A program made the translations under genes and the position numbers. From Serendipita indica DSM 11827 (lineage: Eukaryota; Basidiomycota; Agaricomycetes; Sebacinales; Serendipitaceae), in contig CAJVGD010000011.1 in NCBI GenBank assembly GCA_910890315.1, positions 372,001 through 436,000 of the forward strand: a DNA stretch of 64,000 nt. Reading direction: 5' to 3'. This document shows positions 33,316-47,400 of the stretch, in pieces. The number at the start of each line of letters is the position of its first letter. The stretch's first letter is position 1. Under the pieces are notes generated by a model. It saw nothing but the letters and a program-made list of their open reading frames with translations, was not told the DNA's origin and ran no database searches.

Positions 33316-36300
33316 TTAAAGATTACGGCCTTTGCCATTCCCAGTAGTCCCTTTTTTCTTCGACGGCTTCTTGTTCCCTTTAGCCCGCTTGGTCTTGCAC
33401 CAGCGACATACAAAGTCGCCTGGAGGTGGTGCGCCATTCATGTCGAGACATTGCAGATGGAACTGTCGATGGGTTAGAGAACGACTTATGACTTCTGTAG
33501 CCAAGGCTTACCCATTCGTATTCACACTCAGAGTCGTCGCACGCAATCATTTCGCCAAAGCTCGGTCGGTTGCAGATGCAGTAGAGCCTATCGTCGTCTT
33601 GGTCCCGTGGATCTGATGACGCCATTTCGCCAAATTGTCGATTCCCGTCCTCGTCGACAGGCTTCCTCCGTACTGGAGCCTTGATTGGCCTCTCTTCCGA
33701 GCCGTCGATTGGGCCTCCATCGGCAGGCTTGCCTCCACTGCTTGATCTACTGAAATCATGGCGCTCTGGAGGTCGATTATCCGCCGAATCGAGTAGATGA
33801 TCTATATTGGGTCGCTTGACTGCTCCTGCGCTCCCCAACGGACGATCCCGATCTTCAAATCGTTCAATAGGCTCTTCCTTTCCGCCATAAACAAATCTCC
33901 CACTTTGGGACTGAGCTGCTGCATGCATTGGTGGCACCTCCTTTCCACCAGTCCAACCATCATAACGAGGACCTGAGTAGCGAGCACTACTGCCAGGTGG
34001 CTGATCACGATCGCTATCTCCATGCTCAACAGGATACGTAGGGCTGACTACCTGTCGTCCTGCGACGCGCTCACCGCCCGGATATTTGTTGCTCTCTGCC
34101 CCGACTGTCCCACTTCTGGGCCGATTCGGGATGCTTGCGCTCTTTGGCTCGCGTTCAAGACGCTCAGCAGATCCAGCGGAACCGGTGCGGAAAGGCGGAT
34201 CACGTGCGAGAGACGCGTGCATGGTGCTAGCAGACCCGCCACCGGCAGAGGAACCACCCGTAGCATAGTCTCGAATATGAGTGTTCAGAGGCGGAAGATC
34301 TTTTGACGGACCAGAGGAAGATGAAAGGGACGGATGTGTCTCCATCATGCCAGCTGCCCGCCTTTCAGGGGCAGAAACACCTCCCGTTGTTGTAAAGTTT
34401 GCAGAGGGATGACTAGATGGATGTGGGTTAGACTTGGATTGGTAGCCTTGCTGAGCATGCGAAGAGTAGCCAGACCCTCCATTTGGACCCTCGCTTGGTC
34501 CATAGCCGCTGTTATAGGCCGAGTGGCTATATCCTCTAGGACGCGACTGCCCGGTCTCGACTGCTGTAGATGGGGCTGGAGGCATGCTCAAGGCCGTCGA
34601 TTGATTCAAGGCTGTGACCGGAGGTAAGGATGTGAGCATTGGCACTGGCATCAGACCACCGCTGACAGGAGGTACAGAAGGAGGAATCTCCCTTTCTTTA
34701 TTTGATACCTCTTGAACTCTGTGAGAGCTCTTGGTTGATGAAGGGTGATACGGGTTGGCTCCAGCCAAAGGGTCCAAACCTCCATTCTGCACAGAATGTC
34801 TAGGGACAGAGCTTACTCCGGGGTTGGATGGTTCGTAGGCGGCTCGCGCCCCAGTACTTGCTGACGACGTCCGACCAGAAGGCGGGGGAGGGAGAGTGGC
34901 TGACAAAGGGAGATTCATATGTGAGTAGTTGGAAGGAGGTATGTGGTTGAGATTTGGGTTCATGTTCATCACTCCGTGATGGTTGTAGACGTCCACCATC
35001 GGGTTCGTATTGGGAGGGTACATGCCTGGTCCCATCGGATCGTACGGTGCACCAGGCTGACCTTCATAAGGCATTCGAACGTTCCTGTTTGATCCATAAC
35101 CGTATGTCATGGGATACGGCTGTGTTTGTGGATTGGCATTAGATTGCTGAGAGCCGACTCCAGAACGACCGCGTCCACTCTGACCATGGGATTTGTGTGT
35201 TGACACGGGACCTTGGTTATGCATATTGCCCGTGGGTTCTACTCCTTGCATTGCGGCACCTCCTGGCATGCCGGATCCCGGACGTGGGATATCCATAGGA
35301 TCTGTGACCATGATATTGTCCATTGGAGCCTGTGGGATGACGCGTGTCTCGCGGGGCTTTCTGTTCTGAGTTCTTGCTTTGCTGGCGGTATTTCCCCCCG
35401 GACGGTAGGCGTCTGCATCCAAGGCGGCGGGCCCGCGCCTAGGAGTCGAGTAATCATCTGTATCGACGTCACGAGTTTGATTATAGTTGTGAGTTCCTTG
35501 AATCCGACGACGCTTGTTCGGAGTGTCGCCACCATTCATCCTGCTGGTGCTATCATTTCTTGCGTCTGGAGATAATCAGTCCAATACCTTCATAACAAAA
35601 AAGATGCCATTTACTCTGAACTGCGGCATTCCTTCTTGGCTGTCCTCGCCTGTTCTCGGGTGCGGGGTCCACCAGCGCTGATGGGGGGACGTGGGGGTAC
35701 ACAGTGTACGGTTGTAGAATCTCTGGTGCGTATGCATCATCAATTTCGCACATGCGTCGAGTAACGGCCAGAAGATGGACATAGTATGCATTCATCTGCA
35801 CCCAGATCAGCCTCTGCGGACGGTAGTGATAGAATTTAGGGCTCACGTGCTCGGCTGCCAAACTAGCCACTCGGATTTTATCCTCGCCCCCAAGTTTGAT
35901 TCGGGACGTCTCATCCGCAATCTCGTGGAGCATTTGGAACATGCTGATGACCTCTTCTTCTTTGGCAGTCCGTGCGGTGGGTCCAGAATCTGGCAAAACA
36001 GATTATAATCAGCGTCTCATGTCATCGTTCTAAAAAAGGTAAATAATCTACCTGTATTTTCGACGGGTTCGGTTGTCGCGGTTGTCGTGGCTTCGTCTTG
36101 CGTGGACAGCGACACCAACCCACTTTCGATTCGCTCCGTGAGGTGCTCGATCCGAGTCGTGATACTGCTCAGACTCTGGCTGAGTACGGCATCGAGCTCT
36201 CGTAAATCTGCAACAGAATTGCAACGACTTGGTTAGCATGTCCCTCTTGATCCAAGCCGTCCATGACCGACTCCGGCTGAGCACCGCCGGGCGATAGAGC

Positions 36301-36449
36301 AAGCCAACGGCGACGAAATGGTGGATTTGAGACTCTGCTTACTCACCGGCAAAGTGTCTGCACATATCTTGTGGGATTTCATCTAGCGTCGACGCGAACG
36401 CTGTTGTCAGCGAGTGGATGTACGTCGGCGAGGGCTGTTGCGCAGGCAT
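33316..36449 (-). CDS. ING-family PHD-finger protein
   Basis: Chromatin reader that tethers histone acetyltransferase or deacetylase complexes to H3K4me3. The N terminus (start 36449, [18 protein letters not shown]) carries the ING domain: [19 protein letters not shown], then coiled-coil and [20 protein letters not shown]. The C terminus has the PHD finger: [49 protein letters not shown], followed by a basic tail. Between them lies a disordered Ser/Gly/Pro region of about 600 residues with a nuclear-type KRRR patch (NKRRRIQG) near its start. Yeast ING proteins (Yng1, Yng2, Pho23) are far shorter. I cannot tell which of the three it matches. Confidence 0.87.
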
Positions 36450-37016
36450 AGCGAGCACTGTCTAGTCAAGTAGAAATATCTTGTGGGCGATTTGCAAGCG
36501 GAGGAGACCCGACGCGAGCTGTGTAGTGCTACAGGTCTTGCGGGCTGCTCGTTGGTGCGGTCAATTCGCGTTAGCAACCAGTTACTGATGATCTATAGAG
36601 CGTTTATCAGTTTATTCGAGTCCTTTTAGGCGTGTTGAGCGCGATTGCCGGTGAGACCGCGTGCTATGGCCAGGTCCAGGATCATCCACAGACGGTTGCG
36701 CATCAGGCCGTCGGAACAAATCTCCATCTAGAATGCAGAGCAGCACTAAAGTTCGATATAACGGGCAAGTAGAGCAACTCCTTTTCTATCCTACTTTCTT
36801 CAAACCTTGGTGGCTGGACCGAGGCGACCGAGGGGAAATGGGTAGTTAAACCCTGTAAATTCCTATCCTCCCACGCACTTTAATACGGAAATGTGTTGTA
36901 GCAAGAGCTCCGGAGGTGCCCCAAACACTCCGGTGTAAGTATGTTGGTTGACACCAAGGAAATGCCCCAGATTACAGATAGTGTTTTCCAATACATATTA
37001 AATGGACAGAAAGGTA
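36450..37016. other. Intergenic
   Basis: ING-gene promoter and Tof1 3' flank. A short open frame at 36661-36849 has no supporting features. Confidence 0.45.
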
Positions 37017-40000
37017 TCAGCCAGGAAGCGATATCACCATAGTGGCGACGAGTGGATCAATCCTCTTCTTCGTCGTCCGAGAGAACAAGCCTCTTGACTG
37101 GCCGTGTTGTACGGGTAGTCGCAACCTGTTTCTCATCCTCGGAGTCGCTGAAAAGAGCTTGCCCGAAGATGCAGCCGAGAGTCGCTTGTCTGTCCCTTGG
37201 CCCTCTCGTTCCTCATCGCTACCCACAGGGCTACTGGCCGCGGGTGATGAAGGAGGAGAGGTTGCAGCGCGTCGAGTAGACTCTACCTCGTCATCATCAG
37301 AGGCTGCTGCCCGTCGAGAGTTTCTCTGGGCGGGTGATAAAGGCGAGTCCGATTCTTCTTCATTGCTCGAGCCTTCCATAATTGCTATCTTTGACCGAGC
37401 CACACTGGGCTCTTCGCTCTTTCGAGGTCGTTTGCGTGCCCTTCCATCTCCACTCTTCTCGGTATGGTCTTCCTTTTTCTTTCGTTTCTTTGTACCCGTG
37501 CCTTGGGCTACAGTACCGTCTTGCTGCGCAGCCTCTGCCATCCTTCGCCTAAGCGCTGCCTCTGCAGCAAAGAATGCATCATCGTCCCCGAGCTCTGCAT
37601 CAGAATCTTCAATAAACTGACGAGAAAGAGCGTTCTGCTTCTCTGCCCTTCTCTTTTCCACTCGCTTATTCGCTCTTCGTCTCCCTCCCTCATCGTCAGA
37701 AAAGTCGTCGAGAAAGTCGGCTTCAGCTGGGGAAACACCTCGCTTCTTGCGTTTGGTAGGTTTGGAGATCATTTGAAGCGCCTTTTTGCCACCGAGATCG
37801 ATGGGATCAAGGAGGAAATTGTTGATGAGCGTGAGCGACCGTTGCAACTCCTCGGGGATTTTGTTGGCTGGACATTTCCATTCTAATTCGTGAGCACCTA
37901 AGATAGCCGTGAGTCATTGTACCATACTCATGCCCAGCTCACCCTTGTCTACGATTTGAAAGCCAAGTAGTTGGAACATCAGCTTGAGATGCGGATTACG
38001 ATTCGCGGCCTCTGCATGACCATCCTTTGTGTAGGGTATGACTACACCATCAATTCGTTATGACCTCTTCAACATATACGCCAAACTCACTGAAATCTTC
38101 AATGGCCTCACGCGCCTCTTTGGATGGGCCAGGTTGCTTCTCGCCTTCGAGATCCGAATCTCCATCTTCGGCACGCTTCTTGTCAATCTCGTCGATGGTA
38201 AGCTGTCTGATGTCGATAATGAGTCGGAGCAGCTTCATCATATCAGTACGTTTCTTCCTCACCGGGAAGGGGCACCTACCTCTTTGCACCATTCAACCAA
38301 ATGTCTTTCATCCTTCTCCAGTAAACATGCGATGGCGATTCCAAGCTGCTCGCTCCAGGAATGTCCCTTCTTGATGCGGATATCTGGAGGGAATCGACTA
38401 TTCGCCTACATACCTTAGTTGTGGTACATGACCCTTTGTTCTAATAACTCACCTCCTCATCCGAATCCTCTACTCCCCGACCGCCTTTTCCTTTCTTTGA
38501 CTTTTCCGGCGGCTCCCAACTGGAGAAGGCTTTCCACATCCCTCTGTTCTTTGGGAAGAAGGCCTGGAAGATGTCAGTGTCTATTAACTGATGCCAAGTC
38601 GTCGGAGAGCACCTCAGCAATGACCATTCTGTCAGCCTCTACCGCCTTGAAGAATTGCCGTAGGAGGAAAGTAATCAGTGCAACCAGATCCTTGTACGGC
38701 TGGTCCTTGGGAAATGTTCGTTGAACCGAAAGAACTGTCTGAAAGAGCGCCAACGTCGATACCTAAGAGGCGACTAAATATAAGACTGAGTTGTCAGTGG
38801 ACGCTCTACCTTGAAGAATAAACCTTCCGCTTTGGCTCGTACAGCTTGTCGGTGCATCAAAGTGACTACCCATTTCATCTTCTCCGGCGAGTCGAATTCT
38901 TGAAAGCGAGAAAGATATGCCAGCAGCGTAGCATTAACTTCCTCGTTGGCAAATTTCTGCAAAGTAGAAGAGTGAGCTATCGACTACCTTCGCGACGTTA
39001 CGCACATGTTCAAACTTTTCCAACGTCATCTCCTGTAGAATCTCTGTATCTATTTCCTCTTCTTCAGAAATATCGTCGACAACCCCCTCTTCTTCAGTTG
39101 TTCTGTGCCCTGGAAAAAACAGTCAGACAGAATACAACTAAACAGACATTACCGACTTCTGGTGCTCTTCTTTCTTGTCTTACGAATGTATAGTCCACCG
39201 TTTTTTCGGCCCCATCGTTCCAACAGGCGAAGTAAGACGTACGCCAGGTGAATGTTGGCTTCAAGGAAACTGGAAGTCGCTTAAGCATCCGGTAATACCA
39301 GTTATAGGTTCCATACCCAAAGCTCTGATCCTTGAAGCTCCTCATACATTCGAGCATTCTCTCGAGAGCCTCTCCATTGTAATAAACCTGATACTGAAGG
39401 GTGCCAGCAGCGTCTTGGAGTTCCTCATCAGAGGAATTCGACATCGAGTCAACAAGGAGGAGCTAAGAAACGATAAGCACATAATGAACGCTCATCGGGA
39501 TTACCTACCAGTTGAGCTAAGCAGTCTAAACAAGCTTGGACCTCCGTCCATTGCTTTGGTTTCATATCCATTGCTTCTCGCATTCGTCGCAGGATCCAAC
39601 CGGCCCATCCTCTCTGTACGACCTCGAGAACGAGAGAGTAGCCTAGCGACATCTTTTCATCCTCTGTCGCCTTCTCAACCTCCCCAACTGCGGCATCGGT
39701 TCCACTTTCAGCAGCTTTCCGTCGCGCTGCATCTTTCATACTCCAGTCCGCTAGGTCCCCTTCTCTTACGGCGAGGAAGAATTGCATGAAAAATTTGGAG
39801 ACGAATAGCAGGCGGAGGTTATCCTTCTCCGTGACTTTACTTCTCTCAGCACGAATGTCCTTGATGAGGGAAGAGAAAAAGGCTTGAAAGATTAGCTGGA
39901 ACGGCTTTCAAGAATGCTCAAGAACTTACGATTGAAGCAACTTTCGACAAATGTTCGTGCAGCCTTTCCAAGTTCCTCCCTTGCTTTGCTCGTCAACCGC

Positions 40001-41218
40001 GTCTCACCTCCTGAACCAGCTGTTCCACCACCAGCGGATGCGGCCCCTCCAGTGAGTTCGTCACGCATTCGTGCCCTTTTCGCCAGCTTCTTCTTTCCCA
40101 GATCCAGTACATCCCCAGCTCCTTTGGCTTTAATGGCCGTCGCACCACGGTGGAGAATGAGGGATTGTCCCGTCTGTGCTGATGAGACTTGAACTGTCGT
40201 ACCAAAACGAGAGTGCCTCGAGTTCATATTACGCTTCTGCAGGAGGGATGTTCGGGTTTCCGCGTCAAGAGCATTGCGGAGGGCGTTGTTGACAACTGAC
40301 GACTGTCGTCCGCTGGCATCACGGGAAAATGACAGAAGCGAGTTTGGCGGAATAGATCGAAAGAGGAGATAGAATATCTCCAGGACTAATGTGTTCTGTG
40401 CATTGGCGAGTGGATCATCAAGCGCATTTGACGCGAAAGTCAATAAGAACTCTAGAATGAGGGTATCTTGGAGAATCTCGATGTATCTACTCTGTTTGGT
40501 ATAAGTGATCTGCAGTCAGAGATATGAAAACCATACTTGCCTGGAGCGAAGAGAGCTCTGCTTGGTCCGCGGATAGATTGGTGTTCAAAGGCAAGTCGCG
40601 AATAAACGCGAGGTTGCGAATAAGATAAAGGATAAGTGTGACAATCTGCTTATCCCGTTCCGTCCTATCCCATCGCGGTTTGGCCATGCACGGCACAATC
40701 AAGTCAAAGACGGCAGCCAGCGTCTCCTTGTTCGTCAACAGCGCACGCTTATAGCTGAGCTGGGCCGCAATCAACGTCGTATACTCGACCGCAGCCTGCT
40801 CCTCTTCCTCATCAAGCTCCCTCAACTCGGCCGCGACGTCAATCGGCCAAGTCATGCCCGTGATGAGGTCGACAGCCGCGATGGCACATTTGTTCAGCAC
40901 GTCGCCCTTTCCCGCCGTCTCGAGGATGATGGGTACCAGATCGTTTGGCAAGACTGCAGACGCATAAAAGATGCGCGCAACCGTTCGCTCGTCATCTGTG
41001 TCATCTTTTCTCCAAAATCGTTTTAGATCTTTCAAACACCCGTAACACTCGTCTCCGAGCACGTATCTGGGTCCAGAAGGTGTGTCCTCGACGCCTCCCA
41101 GTGCCGCAATAACATGCTTGATGGCTGGCTCAAGGATACCGCGTCTAGACAAAGGTTCTTGCTGTTCATCTTCTCCATGGTCTTCATGTTCAAGGTCAAT
41201 CACTTCATCTTCGGACAT
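37017..41218 (-). CDS. TOF1: Tof1/Timeless replication fork protection protein
   Basis: With Csm3, Tof1 travels with the replisome, supports fork pausing and checkpoint signalling. Start at 41218 gives MSEDEVIDLEHEDHGEDEQQ, then the TIMELESS domain: GILEPAIKHVIAALGGVEDT, DKQIVTLILYLIRNLAFIRD, SRHSRFGTTVQV, and the middle helices (NWYYRMLKRLPVSL). The C-terminal part is long, acidic and basic by turns (KPTKRKKRGVSPAEADF, DDFSDDEGGRRRANKR). As assembled it ends at 37017, but at the A4 run 37151-37154 (TTTT on the coding strand) one base more would shift into SDSEDEKQVATTRTTRPV and KRLVLSDDEEED, ending at 37057. The acidic end is the more family-like, so the assembled end is probably wrong. Confidence 0.88.
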
Positions 41219-41383
41219 TCTCGAGGACGAGCCAGTCGTGGCTGGGTCCAGCTCTCAATGTGGAGTGAGCATTCGCTTCAAACTCAAAATTGTTCAAGGA
41301 TTACAACAAAGCATCGATAAGGTGGTGCACAGGATACGTTCCAGGTCTCTATGAAACAAGCTGGACCGAAAGCCACATGAACA

Positions 41384-42994
41384 TCACCTACCAGACCCAC
41401 TCGGCTCTCCAGGTGCAGGAACCCCTCGTCCATCATTCTTACTGGCCTTCATGGCCGCCTCTAGAGCAGCAGGATCGAATCCTTCATCGTGACCTTGGTT
41501 TCTTGATCCTTCCAAGCCCGGGGGTGGTCCAGCGGGTGGGAGATATCCTTGGCCCCCAGGTGCGGCATTGAGCGATGGAGGTCCTGGGTCGGCAAACGGG
41601 TTGAGAGCCCCTGCTCCAGAAAAGCCGGCCTTTTCGTCATCGGCGGAGCGGTGCTCATATTGTTCCCACTCTGGGCCCGTCGTGTATCCCGGAGGCTTGA
41701 CATCGGCAGCTGGGCCACCTGGTCCTGATGGAGGTACGTAGTTGCCATATGTTTGGGTAGAGTATGGATTGTATCCAGGAATGTTCCTGTACAGAATGAG
41801 TATAGGATTCGCCGCTCTCAGAAGGACATACCCATTTTCATGATAGCCATACGCGTTGCGAGTTGCATTCATCTGGTAAGCCGAAGACGGGGCTTGGGTT
41901 CGAAGCATCGTTGGGTCGATTAATTGTCTGTAAAACGCAAAGTTTATCGTGGCAAACATGAAGCTGATGAAGATGGCAAAGAGCAACCATCCAACATGGC
42001 GCCAAACCCCGGAAGTCCACGCTCTCGTACAAATTCGCGCCTCCGCGTCGCTTGCAATCGAGGTGGAAATGTTTGGGTTAAAGATGCTGCCCGAGGTCGT
42101 GGTAATTGTACGACCTTTGACCTCGTTTACGCAACCGTCAATAAGTTCCTTCTTGAAGACATTGTCAAGGACGATGCGAATGATTTCGATTGCGGTGATG
42201 CAGAGGGCTCCAATGAGCGAGAGCCAAGCATAGATCTTGACCAGCATGATGCGAGACTAGAAAGCTAAGTCAGAAGCAGTGTGGACAGGAAGCAAACGCA
42301 CAGTAATAGCCGAAATGACACCGTATATCTCGATGATCGCGACGGTGCTATACAACACACCAAGTACAATATCAAAAGGTACAAACGACGGGAGGTCTAA
42401 GGGAATAATTAGAACCGTTCAGAGTATGCTCCTGAGCTTACTCTTGTGATCATCCGAGATGTTGCGAAATGCAGCGCTCTAGACCCAAGTCAGTGGCGTT
42501 AGATCTACGGACTGGATGTGCAACGTACAGCCCTAAAGATATGTGTTAGTATCTATACAGCCGAAGAGTAATCGTGAGGTAGCGAAGGTGATGGCCGCGC
42601 AGACAACCGGCGAGCCCGATTTAAACGCGCTATAAATGTCCGCAGCGGCCAACAGCCAGCTCTGTGCACTAAGAAAGAGCTGCAGGAGAGTAACGAGGAA
42701 GGAAAGACAGAGCAGGAAACTCTGTTCCATGGAGAGCTGTTCCCATTCATCGCCAAGAAACTCACCAGACGAGAGCCCAGATGGCACAGAGGACACCGAA
42801 GAGAACAACAATCGGTCTCAGACTTCGTTTTGTCATTCTGTTCACAAACGCATAAGGGGGTGCTCGGCCTGAAGGAGCATAGGCGTTGGGCGTATAGACA
42901 AGCCACGACGGTAGAATGTTAGCAGAGTGCCAGAACAACGCTTAATAGGTATCCTAGACTTGCCTGTAGGCGGAGCAGGTCTTGTGCGGAACAT
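41384..42994 (-). CDS. Multi-pass membrane protein with Pro/Gly-rich tail
   Basis: Starts MFRTRPAPPT at 42994; the first intron has a GC donor (GCAAGT, 42963). Then RAPPYAFVNRMTKRSLRPIV leads into a first membrane helix (IVVLFGVLCAIWALVW). Later helices: FDIVLGVLYSTVAIIEIYGV, KIYAWLSLIGALCITAIEII and GWLLFAIFISFMFATINFAF, with a Cys-containing loop between the last two. The long tail is cytosolic-looking: Pro, Gly and Tyr-rich (YNPYSTQTYGNYVPPSGPGG, NPFADPGPPSLNAAPGGQGY). Overall a four-helix membrane protein with an unstructured tail; I do not recognise the family. The exons between about 42460 and 42780 are uncertain (a longer intron or a micro-exon). Confidence 0.65.
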
Positions 42995-43117
42995 TCTGGT
43001 AAATTGTCACAGATGTGGTTAGGAGAGAGATAGAGCGTGGCGGTGGATAACAATGGCGAAGACATAAGAAGTCAGAGTATAAGATCTATTATCCAATCTA
43101 TACAACAGTCCAATAGG

Positions 43118-43582
43118 CTATTTGGAAGTCTCGGCTGCTGGTTTGGCCTCTGACGCTGGAGCGGGCGAGAGCGGCGTGCTCGTGTTCAGCGACTGGAAAG
43201 CAGCAGGTCGAGGCGGAAGAACTCGTGTTCCTGGAATTCTAGGCATTCCAAATGACCGCTCACAGTCCGCATAGCTCATGCCAATCCCAACGCCAGTTGA
43301 AAGTGCAACGGGCCATCCACGGCGTTTGAAAAGGATTACACTTGCAATGACTCCAGCACTGAACCCAATTCCACTAGAATGCACGAAAAGACGTCAGCAC
43401 TCGTTTTAGACAAGTTGCAAGACCCAAAGGTGCGATGACGATGGCGAACGACGTACCTTTTCACAATCAAATCAGCGAGACACTTGTCATACTGTTATTT
43501 TGGATCATAAGCATCCGAAAGCTCGGCGTAGGATCACACTTCACACCTTTTCGACAACGGCGTTTTCGCTGGACGACGGCAT
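43118..43582 (-). CDS. MIC10: MICOS subunit MIC10
   Basis: Inner-membrane protein that bends cristae junction membranes by oligomerising. Start at 43582 (MPSSSENAVVEK) followed by YDKCLADLIVK and the first helix SGIGFSAGVIASVILFKRRG, then the second, WPVALSTGVGIGMSYADCER. Both glycine-rich motifs (GxGxxxG type) and the positively charged loop KRRG typical of MIC10 are present. Three exons. A Pro/Ser/Ala-rich C-terminal extension of about 40 residues (LPPRPAAFQSLNTSTPLSPA) follows, longer than in yeast. Confidence 0.93.
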
Positions 43583-44435
43583 GATGCTCAGACGACTTGA
43601 TACTTGTTAAATTTGAATATTGATATAGTGTGTGGTGCCCACAAACGAGCAAGCAAGGTCGCGGTTGATTTCAAGTTTCGACCGTCGACCACTTATACGT
43701 ATGGCTGGCTCTCTTGCTTTTCTCTTGACTGGAAATAATTCCAAGTAAGATATCAGATATTGCAGTGTGAGAATGTAGCACGCATCACAGACCAAGATCG
43801 TCCAAGTTCTCCGTTTGCCATTACTACGGGTTCTGTACCTTTGCTAATCAACTTGTATACATTTTTCCTCATCAATCTGCCGTCGACTTGCCAAACTGTA
43901 CCCGGGCGTCTTTGCAAAAAGCAGTGCTAATTGAAACTGCCCACAGGTTAACGTCGATCGAAGAGCGTACATACAGAGAGCTCCTGACGCAGGTTTCGTG
44001 CCCAGGCACCTCGCTTGGTTTGTAGGTTTGCGCCAAGGTGTCTGAAACTTGGTCCCGTCCACTGCGCCTGCGGGCCACGCAGTTCGCTCATCTCTGCGTT
44101 AGCGGCCTCGAATCAGCTTCTATCACTCTCAAATCTACACCTTGACTTCTCTTGTGCCAGGAAACGGTCCAAGGCGGAGACTCGAAATAGCAATCTTCAC
44201 AAGACAAGACGGGGCGCTGCCAGTACTACGCCATAGGCGCGTTATTCGTCTCCACCATATCCTCTACTCCTACCTTATTCCGGTTTAGGAGCGCACAGCT
44301 CGTGCATGCGCCCGCTGGTATTTGACGTTCAATCGCGTCAAACGATTATTCCACGTTCTATAAATAAACAGGCGTTTACGGAGCCAAGTAGTTGCAGGGG
44401 AACTCAATCAAACGAGAAACCTGACCTGTCGAACT
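43583..44435. other. Divergent intergenic, MIC10 / PLC
   Basis: 853 bp between divergent starts; holds both promoters. I saw no conserved coding segment. Confidence 0.45.
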
Positions 44436-47400
44436 ATGGAGTCTACCAATCAACAGATATCAACGCCCAGCAATTCTTCGATTCCAGTAGAGTCGCAAGG
44501 ACTACTCGTGGTGCCAGAGGGGACCAATAGCACCCCGCAAATACCACCAACTTCCGATGTCAACAAGGATGATACAATTAGTGGAAATGGCGTGCGTCTC
44601 GACGTCCCTTCCAAAGACGGCGCGGACGCTCAATCCCTATCATCCTTGCAGAGCGCCCCGCCCTCTGCTTGGAATTTACATCGTGCCTCTAGCTTCGTCA
44701 CTGGCTCCGAGGCCGGACTCAGCGGCGTATCCAAAGACAAGAGCTCGTCGAACATGTACCTAGCAGGCCCAATCGACGGGGAGAACGCCCTGGTGGTTGA
44801 CGACGCGGATCGTGAGGATACCACTACTCCAACCCAGAGAGGCGGCCGACGCTCCAGCAACGTTGGAGGCTCTATGATACGACGTAGATCCTCCAGTGCC
44901 AAAAAGGCCCTGGGTTCGGCGATTGGCTCGATTAAGCGGCATATGGGCTTTGGAAAGCGTGCATCTCACTCTCCGGAGAAACGAGACCGAAACGAAGTGT
45001 CAGTAAAGACGGGAGAACGATCAGAGTCTCGCTCACCAGAGGGACGAGTCGAGGAATCTACAAATTCGCTCAACAAACCAGAAGTGCCAACGGCCTCCTC
45101 TTCGCAGCATTCTGATACTGGAGGAGCAGATGGCATAAAGCGCAGGCCTTCCTTCCGTGAGAGCATACGCGCCAAACGAGAGAGCTTCCGCCGGTTAGGG
45201 CGCAAGACGCCTGCGCCGGATACTTTTGCATTTGGCTCTGTAACTCGTTTTCCTCAGAAGCACAGAGACGAAGGGATGGAGGACGAGGTGGATCGAGATG
45301 CTTTGCAAGGTGCGAATGCATCGACTGCCCTCTTTGCCAGTCCGACGGATATTACGGACGACGACCCCGCCGGCGTCCACAATACGATATCCAATGGTGG
45401 AATTGATCAGGTAGAGAAGGTTTTGTACCCAGGAAGCCTACGCCCGCCAGTTCGTCACACCGTCAGTGCACCCGCATCTTCGGGTGCGAGTTCTCTGCAC
45501 AGTGGCAAGTCAAAGTCGCCGAAGCATGCTATGAGCGTCCTCCCATCAAGCCACGATGCGCGTCAACTCCGTACCGATCACGATCGACCCACCAAGCTGC
45601 CCACACCATCCCTCCTCGCCACCTCTTCACCTCGATCAAAGTCGCCAGAACTCGAAAATCTCAATTCATTTGCGCAGAAAGCTACAATCTCAGACCAGTC
45701 GGGGCATAACGAATCTTTAGAAGCCCTGGAGGTGATCCATGACCTGGAAGATATGGCTATTCCCGATAAATGGATCAATGGCTCTATTATGCTCAAAGTC
45801 GCCGATCGAGAGGCCAAACGAAGGGGTGTACGATTGGACCCGGAGCAAGGCTTACTGCTTTGGGAAGCGAAGAAGGGAGGAATTAGTATGTGTAGACGTA
45901 TGTTTCGCAGTACTTTGCTAACTCTCGTAGTCATGGTCCAGAACATAAAAGAAATACGTACCGGTCCTGATACGCGCTTTTACCGCGAGCAGTTCAAGCA
46001 ACCTGTAGAATTCGAGGACAGATGGCTCACCATCTCTTACCTGGTCGACGGAAAATACAAGACGCTTCATCTAGTGGCGCTGACGCAGGACGACTTTCGA
46101 TCATTCTATAGGGCGCTAGTTCGCCTACGTGCATTGCGCGCCGCATTGCTTTCTCTCCCTGCACCCCCAGAGCTCACGATGCCTGCGGAAAACCCTGATT
46201 TCAAGTTGATTCCCTCTTCACCAATAACCCATAGCGGCCACGAGCACAAACACCATCATCTCCCAAGGATCAGTACCGGAATTTCGCGCCACCGACGTTC
46301 ACATTCCCAACGCTCGTCGAAATCGCATGGGAACCATGGTCCGCAGCGCAATTTAACTCAAGAGCAGCAGCAGACATTGTGGGAGCGTCACCAATGGAAG
46401 GCGGCTGACATGAGCGGCGATAGACGATTAGACTTCAAAGAGGTGGAGCGAATGGCGCACAAGCTCAGTCTCGGCATAGGACATGCGGAGTTAAGACGCT
46501 TATTCGACGAGGTGGACGTTTCGGGGAACGGGTCGCTTGATTTTGAAGAGTTTCGGTTGTTCTGGAAACAGAGGCGGTATAGAAGAGAACTGGTGCATCT
46601 TTTTAAAAAGCTCATGAGTGGAGATGAGCAGCTCCCCGTTGGTCGCAAAGTTGATGATGGCGTGGAGGGGCTGACGCGGGAAGTGTTTGCCAAGTTTATT
46701 CGAGAGCAGCAAAAGGTATGTATATCTTCTTAAACGTATAATTTGCTGATTATCCCTAGGAAAAGCGCTCATCGGATGACATAGAATCATTATTCCTGCG
46801 TTATGCCACCGAGGTTAGCCAACCGGAAGCGCATAAAGGGAAGGCAAGCCAGTCTACGACGCCATCGACCCCCACCCATGTCATTACACTTGAAGGGTTC
46901 ACCATGTATCTCATGTCATCCGACAACTCGGCGTTTACGGACCAGCATTTGGGCGTGTATCAAGACATGACACGTCCCCTTCCCGAGTACTACATCTCTT
47001 CCTCACATAATACATATCTCGTCGGACATCAACTCATTGGTGAAAGTACCATTGAAGGCTATATTCGGGTGCTGCTCAACAGCTGTCGAAGTGTCGAAAG
47101 TTGGTGCATTTGCCCTCCGAAATTTACTTCTAACCTCCCTATAGTCGATATTTGGGATGGAGATAAAGAGCCAGTCATTACTCATGGTGGGACCTTGACG
47201 TCCAAAGTTCCTCTTCGCGCGATCTGCGAGGTGATTGCGAAGAATGCCTTTTCGACCTCGTGTTATCCCGTTATCATCTCAGCCGAAGTACATTGTGGAG
47301 TACAACAGCAAGACAAGATTGCAGAGATTATGAAAGAGTGCTTTGGCGACATGCTTGTCGACCGTAGGCTGGACTCTTCCCCTATCGATGAGGCTCTTGA

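Noticed and set aside
36661-36849. Small gene between ING and Tof1
   Set aside because: No start context, motif or splice support.
42533-42811. Open hydrophobic frame as a separate small gene
   Set aside because: Lies inside the multi-pass membrane gene and cannot be joined in phase; more likely an intron.
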